Part shown: piece by piece, positions 25,009 to 32,370 of the stretch
Layout: each line of letters begins with the position of its first letter
Position numbering within the stretch: the first letter of the stretch is position 1
Assembly: GCA_050015495.1 (NCBI GenBank)
Contig: JBEKBH010000013.1
Coordinates: 1 to 64,000 of the forward strand
From: Palsa-1439 sp050015495
GTDB taxonomy: Bacteria; Verrucomicrobiota; Verrucomicrobiia; Palsa-1439
Direction: 5' to 3'
Length of the DNA stretch: 64,000 bases
Program-made: the position numbers and the translations under genes
The notes under the pieces: model-generated
What the model was told of the DNA's origin: nothing
The model's database searches: none
The model's input: only the letters and a program-made list of their open reading frames with translations

Positions 25009-25710
25009 TCACCACGGGATCACCTTCCGGTCGCGCAGGAATTGACCCGTCAACTCGCGCGGCGCCTCCGCCGCCAGCCACGTCACCGTGTCGGCACCCT
25101 GTTGGACAGTGCGCTGTGCATTCGGGCCGCCCATATCGGTCTTGACCCAGCCAGGGCAGACGGAATTGACAGTGACGCCCTTATCGCGGAGCGCCGCGGC
25201 GAACTGGCGGGTCACGGCGTTCAGCGCTGTCTTCGAAATACTGTAGGCGGGATAGGTTTCGCCCATTTCACTCAACTGGCCCAGGCCGCTTGAGAGATTG
25301 ACGACGGTCCCGCGAGCGCTTTTTAGGAGGAGCGGGAGAAAGGCCTGGGTCACTCGCAATGGCCCCAGCGTATTGGTTGTCAACGTAGCGAGGAAGGTCT
25401 CGTCGTCCACCTCCGCAATCCCCTTGCTGTCCTGCTTGATCCCGGCGTTGTTTACGAGAACATCCAGGTGATCGACCTTGCTCGCGACCGCCTTCGCCGC
25501 TTTCTCGATACTGGCTCGATCGCTGACGTCGATCTCGATAAATTCCGCCGACCCGCCGCTCTTCGCAATTGCCTCCGCCGCCTGTTTCCCCTCGGGAATC
25601 CTTCGCGCCCCGATGAAAACATGAAATCCTTTGTCGGCAAGCTGCCGCGCAATTTCGAATCCGATGCCCTTGTTCGCGCCGGTCACCAGTGCAATCCTGT
25701 CTTTGGTCAC
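25009..25710 (-). CDS. Short-chain dehydrogenase (carbonyl-reductase-like)
   Basis: 233 residues from the GTG at 25710, chosen because GGAGGCG lies just upstream. Motifs: TGANKGIGFEIA cofactor loop, GARR after strand 2 (NADPH type), VNNAG, catalytic Ser in NLSSGLG and YSISK, and the PGWVKTDMGG exit loop common in carbonyl reductases. Likely an NADPH-dependent carbonyl reductase acting on unknown aldehydes or ketones. It is the first gene of the SDR-SDR-osmC run. Confidence 0.9.
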   Translation of the reverse strand: MTKDRIALVTGANKGIGFEIARQLADKGFHVFIGARRIPEGKQAAEAIAKSGGSAEFIEIDVSDRASIEKAAKAVASKVDHLDVLVNNAGIKQDSKGIAEVDDETFLATLTTNTLGPLRVTQAFLPLLLKSARGTVVNLSSGLGQLSEMGETYPAYSISKTALNAVTRQFAAALRDKGVTVNSVCPGWVKTDMGGPNAQRTVQQGADTVTWLAAEAPRELTGQFLRDRKVIPW

Positions 25711-25849
25711 GATTCCGCCTCCGGTCGGTTGATTTACAGCTTCGCGGGTGCAGCCCAACTATCCACGCCACCAACCTCGCAGCTTAGGATGCAGAAATCT
25801 GTCCTTGGTTTCCAGTCCGATTCGGATTGCGACCAGAGACCAAACAGAA

Positions 25850-25880
25850 AGCCTGTCCCCGACGAATCGAGGACAGGCTT
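25850..25880 (-). terminator. Probable intrinsic terminator of the coiled-coil gene
   Basis: A 10-bp perfect stem (AAGCCTGTCC, 25850-25859, with GGACAGGCTT, 25871-25880; loop 11) lies 53 bp downstream of the 25933 stop. In the gene's direction the stem is followed by TCTGTTTGG, a moderately T-rich tail. Confidence 0.55.
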
Positions 25881-25932
25881 CGAGATGAACAGGTGGGCCG
25901 TCTGCCGACCGCTGCTCTTCGCTTCGCAGTTG

Positions 25933-28500
25933 CTACCAGATCCGGTCAGTCGGTTCCGGTGTCGCTTCTTCCTCTTCCCCGGCCTGCTTCTTTGCGGCGG
26001 CAAGCTGCTTGCGGAGATCGGCGTTCCGCTTTTCCAGATCGGCGGCGGCTTTACGCGCCTGTTTGGCATCGGCGCGGGCAGTGTCGATTTCCGACTGTAG
26101 TTTCTTCGTTTCCGCATTATCAACGGACAACGCGGCAACAACCGACGAGTTCTTGGAGGCAGCCTCCTTCTTGGTCGCCACGAGCTGGTCGTTGAGGTCC
26201 TTGTTCTGCTTCTGCAGATCGGCAACCTGCGACGCTGATTTCTTTGCCGACTGAGCTTGAGCGTTGGCTTGGTCGAGATCCGCCTGCAGCTTCTTCAACT
26301 GTGCTGACTTCGCGTCCGTAGCATCCGCAACCTGTTTCTTGGCGGAGGTGAGTTGACTGCTGAGGTCCTGGTTCTGCTTCTGCAGGTCAGCAACCTGACT
26401 GGCGGATTTCTTCGCCGACTGAGCTTGAGCGTTGGCTTGGTCGAGGTCCGCCTGGAGTTTCTTCAACTGTGCTGACTTCGCATCCGTAGCATCCGCAACC
26501 TGTTTCTTGGCGGAGGTGAGTTGACTGCTGAGGTCCTGGTTCTGCTTCTGCAGGTCCGCAACCTGACTGGCCGACTTCTTTGCCTGGTCGAGGTCCTTCC
26601 GCGCAGCCGCCAACTGGCCTTGGAGGTTCTTCACCTCGGTCGTGTCCACGGCCGGTTTGGCTGCCAGTTGTTTCTTCAGGTCGTCAACCTGGGAGTGGGC
26701 CTTGTCGAGGTCGGTGCGAAGCCTCTTCGCTTCGCCGGTATCGACCGGGGTGGCCGCCGCAACCTTGGTGGCCGCTTCCTTCTTGGCGGAAGCCAGTTGA
26801 TCCTGGAGGTCCTTGTTCTGCTTCTGCAGATCCGCGACTTGGGAGGCCGACTTCTTCGCTGACTGAGATTGAGCATTGGCTTGGTCGAGATCCGCCTGTA
26901 GCTTCTTCAACTGTGCCGACTTGGCGTCCGCTGTATCCGCGACTTGTTTCTTGGCGGAGGTGAGCTGACTGCTAAGGTCCTGGTTCTGCTTCTGCAGGTC
27001 CGCAACCTGACTGGCGGATTTCTTTGCCTGGTCGAGTTGTTTCCGCGTATCCGCCAACTGGCCTTGCAGGTTCTTCACCTCGGTCGTGTCCACAGCCGGT
27101 TTGGCCGCCAACTGCTTCTTCAGGTCGTCGACTTGGGAGTGGGCCTTGTCAAGGTCGGCACGAAGCCTCTTCGCTTCGCCCGTATCGACCGGCGTGGCCG
27201 CCACAACCTTGGTGGCCGCTTCCTTCTTGGCGGAAGCCAGTTGATCCTGGAGGTCCTTGTTCTGCTTCTGCAGATCCGCGACTTGGGAGGCCGACTTCTT
27301 CGCTGACTGAGCTTGAGCGTTGGCTTGGTCGAGATCCGCCTGTAGCTTCTTCAACTGTGCTGACTTGGCGTCCGCTGTATCCGCAACTTGTTTCTTGGCG
27401 GAGGTGAGTTGACTGTTGAGATCCTTGTTCTGCTTCTGGAGGTCGGCAACCTGACTGGCGGACTTGTTCGCCTGGTCGAGTTCCTTCCGCGTATCCGCCA
27501 ACTGGCCTTGCAGGTTCTTCACCTCGGTCGTGTCCACGGCCGGCTTGGCGGCCAACTGCTTCTTCAGGTCGTCGACTTGGGAGTGGGCCTTGTCAAGGTC
27601 GGCACGAAGCTTCTTCGCTTCGCCGGTATCGACCGGGGTGGCCGCCGCAACCTTGGTGGCCGCTTCCTTCTTGGCGGAAGCCAGTTGATCCTGGAGATCC
27701 TTGTTCTGCTTCTGCAGATCGGCAACCTGCGACGCTGATTTCTTTGCCGACTGAGCTTGAGCGTTGGCTTGGTCGAGGTCCGCCTGTAGCTTCTTCAACT
27801 GTGCTGACTTCGCGTCCGCTGTATCCGCAACCTGTTTCTTGGCAGAAGCGAGTTGAGCCGAGAGATCATTGTTTTGCTTTTCCAGCCGCGCGGCGCGGGC
27901 GCTATCTTTCTTGGCGCTGTCGAGTTCCTTTTGGGAGTTGGCCAACTGATCCTGCAGTTTCTTGACCTCGCCCTGATCGGCGCCGGTCTGTTTGCTGATG
28001 GAGGCCAGGCGATCCGAAAGCGCCTTGTTCTCCGTGGTAAGTTTGTCCACCTCGGCCTGGAGCTTGGCCGATGCATCATCGGTCACCGTTTTCTCCGCGA
28101 CTGGAGGAGGTGTGGAAGCTTCGGGAGCGGACGGTGGCTCTGCGGACGCCAACGTCATCACGGGCGCCGTGACGGACGCAACCGGCGTGGTCGGCGGCGG
28201 AGCCAGCTTGGCTTTCAGTTCGCTGAGGTGCGATTCGCAATCGCCCACGCGAAACTCGACCATGTTTACCTTCCAGTCCGGCGACGCGGTGCGGATATCA
28301 CGCAGGATGTTCAATGCATCGCGATACTTCGGGAACGCGGTCGCATAATCAGCCTTGTCCTCGGCGTTTTCCGCTTCCTGGATCAGGACAACGGCATCCG
28401 TATAGCGGTTACTGGGATCGGTTGCCCGGGCCGAGTTGGGTAATGCCACGAACAAGACACACCACACGAGCGAGAAAAATACTCCTAAACGATTCTTCAT
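25933..28500 (-). CDS. Secreted coiled-coil protein built from long tandem repeats
   Basis: 855 residues. The ATG at 28500 follows a perfect AAGGAGG by seven bases. A signal peptide (residues 1-26, ending NSARA) is followed by a small TPR-like helical region (about 30-95, with YTDAVVLIQEAENAEDK), a Pro/Ala/Thr linker to about 140, and then about 700 residues of heptad coiled coil rich in Lys, Asp, Gln and Ala. The coil is made of repeating blocks: KLQADLDQANAQAQSAKK, SASQVADLQKQN, LTSAKKQVAD, VDDLKKQLAAKP and TTEVKNLQGQLA. No enzyme domain or C-terminal anchor was seen; the C-terminus is acidic with EEEEATPEP. It could be a periplasmic spacer or TolA/YbgF-like structural rod; this is inference. 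The gene is monocistronic with its own terminator. Confidence 0.85.
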   Translation of the reverse strand: MKNRLGVFFSLVWCVLFVALPNSARATDPSNRYTDAVVLIQEAENAEDKADYATAFPKYRDALNILRDIRTASPDWKVNMVEFRVGDCESHLSELKAKLAPPPTTPVASVTAPVMTLASAEPPSAPEASTPPPVAEKTVTDDASAKLQAEVDKLTTENKALSDRLASISKQTGADQGEVKKLQDQLANSQKELDSAKKDSARAARLEKQNNDLSAQLASAKKQVADTADAKSAQLKKLQADLDQANAQAQSAKKSASQVADLQKQNKDLQDQLASAKKEAATKVAAATPVDTGEAKKLRADLDKAHSQVDDLKKQLAAKPAVDTTEVKNLQGQLADTRKELDQANKSASQVADLQKQNKDLNSQLTSAKKQVADTADAKSAQLKKLQADLDQANAQAQSAKKSASQVADLQKQNKDLQDQLASAKKEAATKVVAATPVDTGEAKRLRADLDKAHSQVDDLKKQLAAKPAVDTTEVKNLQGQLADTRKQLDQAKKSASQVADLQKQNQDLSSQLTSAKKQVADTADAKSAQLKKLQADLDQANAQSQSAKKSASQVADLQKQNKDLQDQLASAKKEAATKVAAATPVDTGEAKRLRTDLDKAHSQVDDLKKQLAAKPAVDTTEVKNLQGQLAAARKDLDQAKKSASQVADLQKQNQDLSSQLTSAKKQVADATDAKSAQLKKLQADLDQANAQAQSAKKSASQVADLQKQNQDLSSQLTSAKKQVADATDAKSAQLKKLQADLDQANAQAQSAKKSASQVADLQKQNKDLNDQLVATKKEAASKNSSVVAALSVDNAETKKLQSEIDTARADAKQARKAAADLEKRNADLRKQLAAAKKQAGEEEEATPEPTDRIW
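26222..27830. repeat. In-frame tandem DNA repeats (444-bp unit, plus a 168-bp unit)
   Basis: The segment beginning GCCGCTTCCTTCTTGGC recurs at 26771, 27215 and 27659, exactly 444 bp (148 codons) apart. A shorter unit of 168 bp (56 codons) repeats at 26255 and 26423. Copies are highly similar at the DNA level, so recent duplication or ongoing recombination within the coiled-coil gene is likely. Confidence 0.9.
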
Positions 28501-28675
28501 CACTAAGCCTCCTTGACGCAGGCATATAGCGAAAGCCCGCGTATATTGCAACAATTTCATTGCGACCACTACGGGAGGCTAAAAGCACGTTTCTGGCCAA
28601 CCCGTGTCGGATGAGGGCAGATGAAGGGCAGGGGTGGTGCTGATCGGCGCGGCAGCCAACCCCGTAATGGCCAGC

Positions 28676-29146
28676 CTAATGATGGTGGCCGCCAGGCCCG
28701 TGGACGTGCCCATGTGCCAACTCATCTGCCGTGGCACCACGTACTTCCGTAATTTCGACATCAAAGGTCAAATCCATCCCCGCCAAAGGGTGATTGCCGT
28801 CCAGCGTGACGTGCGTCTCGGTCACTTTCGTTGCGGTGACGACGGGCGCATGGGAATCTTTCCCGGCACGAAATCGATCCCCGACCTTGATGCCGCGCGC
28901 GGGCATTTTGTCCAGGGGCATCTCCATAACGTTGCCGGCGTCGTGTTCGCCGTAAGCGTCCTTGGCCTTGATCGTCACGTGCTTCTTGTCGCCGACCTTC
29001 ATCCCGCGAAGTTGGGTTTCCAGTCCGGGGATGATTTGCCCCGAGTCCTCCAGGAACGTCAGCGGCTCGCCGCCGGCCGACGAGTCGAGCGTCTTTCCGG
29101 TCTGATCGGTCAGTGTATAGTGAAACGAAATGACGTTCTTGCTCAC
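28676..29146 (-). CDS. slyD: SlyD-type FKBP peptidyl-prolyl cis-trans isomerase
   Basis: Prolyl isomerase/chaperone. About 156 residues. The FKBP core starts KNVISFHYTLTDQTGKTLDSS and has the insert-in-flap segment GEHDAGNVMEMPLDKMP of SlyD-like proteins, then HPLAGMDLTFDVEITEV. The C-terminus is His-rich (AHGHVHGPGGHHH), the metal-binding tail associated with nickel handling. The GTG at 29146 follows AAAGGG; a TTG two codons earlier is also possible. It is single and upstream of the coiled-coil gene. Confidence 0.94.
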   Translation of the reverse strand: MSKNVISFHYTLTDQTGKTLDSSAGGEPLTFLEDSGQIIPGLETQLRGMKVGDKKHVTIKAKDAYGEHDAGNVMEMPLDKMPARGIKVGDRFRAGKDSHAPVVTATKVTETHVTLDGNHPLAGMDLTFDVEITEVRGATADELAHGHVHGPGGHHH

Positions 29147-29294
29147 GCGCAACCCTTTCTCTGGTCGATTCGCGCCGCACCTTACGACACCGCGCCCGGT
29201 TTGTCGAAGAAGAAAATTCGGCGGTAACCTTTTTTGAGGGCCTAGAGCGTGAGTTCTTGTCGAACGCCCTCCGCGCCGTTAGCATCCCCCGCCA

Positions 29295-29939
29295 ATGAAC
29301 CAGTCAGTGAGCGACGGTCGCCGCCATTTCAAGAAGATCGCCGCCATCGTGTCGGTGGCCGGCTCGATCCTCCTGCTGTTCGTTCTGGCCTGCAACATCT
29401 GGATCATCACCGCCACCAAATCCCAGGTCTTCTACGACATCGCTTCCCTGCCGGTTAATCGGGACGGACTGGTCCTGGCCACGGGAAAACTCATCGACCG
29501 GGGCCGCATCAACCAGCATTTCGTCCGTCGCGTGGACGCCGCCGCGGCCCTGTATCGCGCCGGCAAGGTGCAGCGCCTGATCCTCAGCGGCGACAAGGCA
29601 CATGACGAGCCGATGGAATTGAAGCGCGCCCTGCTCGCCCGCGGCGTCCCCGAGTCGGCGCTGGTCCTCGACAACTACGGCTTGCGGACGCTCGACTCCG
29701 TGGTGCGGGCGCGCGACGTCTTCCAGTGCGGCAACCTCACCATCATCTCCGAGCGGTTCCACGATTTTCGCGCCCTGTTCCTCAGCCGCTACTACGGCAT
29801 CAACGCCGTCGCCTACGCACCCGGCGACCTCCCGTTCCGCTGGATGATTCGGTCCACGCTCCGCGAATCCCTCGCCCGCGTCAAAGCCGTGCTCGACCTC
29901 TACGTCCTCAAAACCAAACCGACCGTCACGTCCGGGTAG
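29295..29939 (+). CDS. SanA/YdcF-like (DUF218) membrane-anchored envelope protein
   Basis: 214 residues: an N-terminal membrane anchor (about 15-38, IAAIVSVAGSILLLFVLACNIWI) and a periplasmic DUF218 domain with ALYRAGKVQRLILSGD, MELKRALLARGVPESALVLDNYGLRTLDSV and TIISERFHDFRALFLSR (the last two quoted as family-type segments). This is the pattern of E. coli SanA, which affects envelope permeability at high temperature. The biochemical role is unsettled. Codons end almost always in C, like the end of the ABC permease gene in this window. Divergent from slyD. Confidence 0.85.
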   Translation: MNQSVSDGRRHFKKIAAIVSVAGSILLLFVLACNIWIITATKSQVFYDIASLPVNRDGLVLATGKLIDRGRINQHFVRRVDAAAALYRAGKVQRLILSGDKAHDEPMELKRALLARGVPESALVLDNYGLRTLDSVVRARDVFQCGNLTIISERFHDFRALFLSRYYGINAVAYAPGDLPFRWMIRSTLRESLARVKAVLDLYVLKTKPTVTSG

Positions 29940-30379
29940 CCGCGTTTTTATCCCATTTACGTGGCTTCCGAAGCCGAATTTGGGTTCGTTTTTGGCTTTG
30001 TCTTGGTAACTTTTCCACGCCGGCTTGATCAGAAATGGGTTCGTTTCGCAAAAACACCTTCTTTCTTACCCGTACTCCGGCCCTGTCAAAGAACACGGCG
30101 ATTATAGCGCACCGGGACACCTGGGTCGAGAACAAAAGCTGCCCGCCAGCCTCAGCTCCGTTGCATTTCCACACTGCGCCTCCGTGTCAACTGTGCAACA
30201 AGTGTCATCCGTGGCGTGTTTGTTCTTGCAATCAAAAGGCAACGTTGTTATCCGGTGACGACAGATGCGCGAGTTGACCGCGCCGTCTTGTGGAAGTTCC
30301 GGTTGTTTCTGATGTATAGCCGTCACGTCGCTGAAGTGGGCGCACCTGTAGGGCGAACAGGCGAGGAGAAAACCCTTCG
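29940..30379. other. Intergenic stretch without a recognisable gene
   Basis: 440 bp between the SanA-like gene and the XRE regulator. The short frames here have no homology I recognise and no ribosome binding sites. The stretch is richer in A/T than its flanks. I see no tRNA, hairpin with T-run, or clear repeat. Confidence 0.5.
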
Positions 30380-30766
30380 GTGTTGCCGGACAACAAACCG
30401 AGTCTGGATCACACGGCTTGGACTGGACAGATCCTTGCGTCTCTCCCGTTCCCCGCCACGGCGTTGAGGACGGTCCCCGAGAGGACATCGTCAGCCGACT
30501 GCCGCGACATCCGCGCCAGCTTTGCGACCGCGTTCCGAAACTGGCGCCTGAAAAACAACATCCCGCTAAAACAAATCGCCGGGGATTTGGGCCTCTCCAT
30601 CGCCACCATCAATTCATGGGAATCGGGGAATCGGTTTCCCACGGGCTACAACCTCGAGATACTTGCGAACTATACCAGCGTGCCGCCATGCCGGCTCCTC
30701 TGCGCGATGGCGGACAAGTGCGTCCCGGCGGAATGTCCGCTGGCGACGCCGAGGAACACGCGATAA
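30380..30766 (+). CDS. XRE-family helix-turn-helix protein
   Basis: 128 residues from a GTG at 30380 with GAGGAG 13 bases upstream; the exact start is uncertain. Residues about 48-105 form a Cro/CI-type HTH: FRNWRLKNNIPLKQIAGDLG, then the recognition helix in LSIATINSWESGNRFPTGYN. After it comes a Cys-rich tail (PPCRLLCAMADKCVPAEC) with four cysteines, perhaps a metal or redox site. It precedes the two secreted proteins at 30923-34779 and might regulate them, but the 156-bp gap and lack of other evidence make that speculative. Confidence 0.75.
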   Translation: MLPDNKPSLDHTAWTGQILASLPFPATALRTVPERTSSADCRDIRASFATAFRNWRLKNNIPLKQIAGDLGLSIATINSWESGNRFPTGYNLEILANYTSVPPCRLLCAMADKCVPAECPLATPRNTR

Positions 30767-30922
30767 GCGCGCCAACGCCTGCCCGTCGCCCGTTACACTC
30801 TAAGTAGAAACCCGCGTATTGCCTCCTCGCCGCGCGCCGCTTTAGCCTCTGCCTGTTAAGTATTCTCACAGAGGAACAGGCAGTTGAGACAAGAAAACAG
30901 CGAATTGTCGGAGAAACCAGTG

Positions 30923-32350
30923 ATGAAAAACCTCAGCGCGATTCTCGTGGTCATCGCGTCGCTTCTGGCGACTCAAGCCTTGGCTGGAACCCTCACGGTG
31001 AACGGGAACCTGACTGTCACCAGTAACCTGACCGCCGAGTCCATCTCGCTGGGAGGCGTGACCCAAACGGGCTGGCCGGTGGCGTTGGCCGGAGGCTACA
31101 AGTACGTGATTGTCGCCGAAGGCACCAACGACCTGCAGCGCGGCAGCAACCTCCAGGCGGCTTACGCGACAGCGACGACGCTCAATCCAACGGCGACCAA
31201 CCGCGTCGCGGTGCTCGTACCGCCCGGTAGCTACAACCTGGGTTCCGCCGCCTTGGTCATGAACACCAGCTACGTGGATCTCATCGGCCTCGTGCCGGCC
31301 CAAATGACCAGCAAACAGTTTTTCACAGACAGCGCGGGTCGTACTCGGATCAAAACCGTCGCCAACGTGCAGTGTCCCGTCCTGATTTATTCCAGTGCCA
31401 CGGCCGGCACCCTCGTACAGGCCGTTGATTACGTCCGAATCGAGTCTGTGATTCTTGACGACTATAACCCGTCGGTCGATGGCACCAACACGGTCCTGCG
31501 ACACGTGTCGATGTCTTCCAAGGCAGGGCAGTGGCGGGACTTTGACGGAGAATACATCGACTGCGTGGGCGGGCCTAACACTTTCGGCGTCAACGCCAAC
31601 GCCAACGGCGTGTTTATCGACTGCATCGGCGGTGACTCTAGTTTCGGCGGCAACGGTAACGCCAACGGCACGTTTATCGGCTGCGCCGGTGGCGATAGCA
31701 GTTTCGGCGGCAACGGTGGTCTCGCCAACGGCATGTTTATCGACTGCCTCGGCGGTTACGGCAGCTTCAGCGGCGGCAGCGAAGCCGGCGGTAATGCCAG
31801 CGGCACGTTCATCGACTGCGTCAGCGGCAACGACAGTTTCGCCGGCGGGGGCAATGGCGGTACTGCCAACGGCACGTTCAAGGGTTGCATCAGCATGGGT
31901 TCCAGTTTCGGCGGCGAAGGCGGTACCGCTAGCGGCACATTCACGGATTGCGTGGGCGGTGACGCCAGTTTCGGCGGCGTGTGGGACGGTTGGACCGACG
32001 GCTCCGGCGTTGCCAGCGGCACATTTATGAATTGTACGGGTGGTAACTACAGTTTCGGCAGTGGCGGTATCGCCAACGGCACATTCACGAGTTGCACGGG
32101 CGGTGGTAACAGTTTTGGCGGTCTAGACGGGGACGGGGACCCCGGCACCCTGAGCACCTCAGCGATGCTGCAGCATTGCAGCGCGGGCACTAACAGTTTC
32201 GGTAATTTCGCCATCGCCAGTAGTGATTTCAGTTACAACGCCGGCGGGACGAACACGTTCTTGATGTTGCCGCAGCTGCCGACCAGCGCGAACGGTCTGC
32301 CGAGCGGCACCGTATACAACAATGGCGGTACGCTGATGATCGTGCCCTAG
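30923..32350 (+). CDS. Secreted Cys/Gly-repeat protein, probable beta-solenoid
   Basis: 475 residues; ATG 30923 follows GGAGAAA. A signal peptide (ending ALAG) precedes a Thr/Asn-rich TLTVNGNLTVTSNLTAESI segment, then a domain to about residue 200 with VLVPPGSYNLGSAALVM and YVDLIGLVP, reminiscent of pectate-lyase-like right-handed helices. From about 31550 to 32200 there are about ten turns of a repeat, G-T-F-x-x-C-x-G-G-x-x-S-F-G-G, each with one cysteine at the same register. The spacing (about 18-25 residues) and aligned Phe/Cys fit a beta-solenoid with a cysteine ladder. No catalytic site was seen. The next gene starts 20 bp later, so both are probably one transcript. Confidence 0.75.
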   Translation: MKNLSAILVVIASLLATQALAGTLTVNGNLTVTSNLTAESISLGGVTQTGWPVALAGGYKYVIVAEGTNDLQRGSNLQAAYATATTLNPTATNRVAVLVPPGSYNLGSAALVMNTSYVDLIGLVPAQMTSKQFFTDSAGRTRIKTVANVQCPVLIYSSATAGTLVQAVDYVRIESVILDDYNPSVDGTNTVLRHVSMSSKAGQWRDFDGEYIDCVGGPNTFGVNANANGVFIDCIGGDSSFGGNGNANGTFIGCAGGDSSFGGNGGLANGMFIDCLGGYGSFSGGSEAGGNASGTFIDCVSGNDSFAGGGNGGTANGTFKGCISMGSSFGGEGGTASGTFTDCVGGDASFGGVWDGWTDGSGVASGTFMNCTGGNYSFGSGGIANGTFTSCTGGGNSFGGLDGDGDPGTLSTSAMLQHCSAGTNSFGNFAIASSDFSYNAGGTNTFLMLPQLPTSANGLPSGTVYNNGGTLMIVP

Positions 32351-32370
32351 CCGCGGATGAAGAGATCACC

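Noticed and set aside
26222..27830. Tandem repeats as a CRISPR array or satellite
   Set aside because: The 444-bp period is in frame with a clear coiled-coil protein and lacks short repeat-spacer structure.
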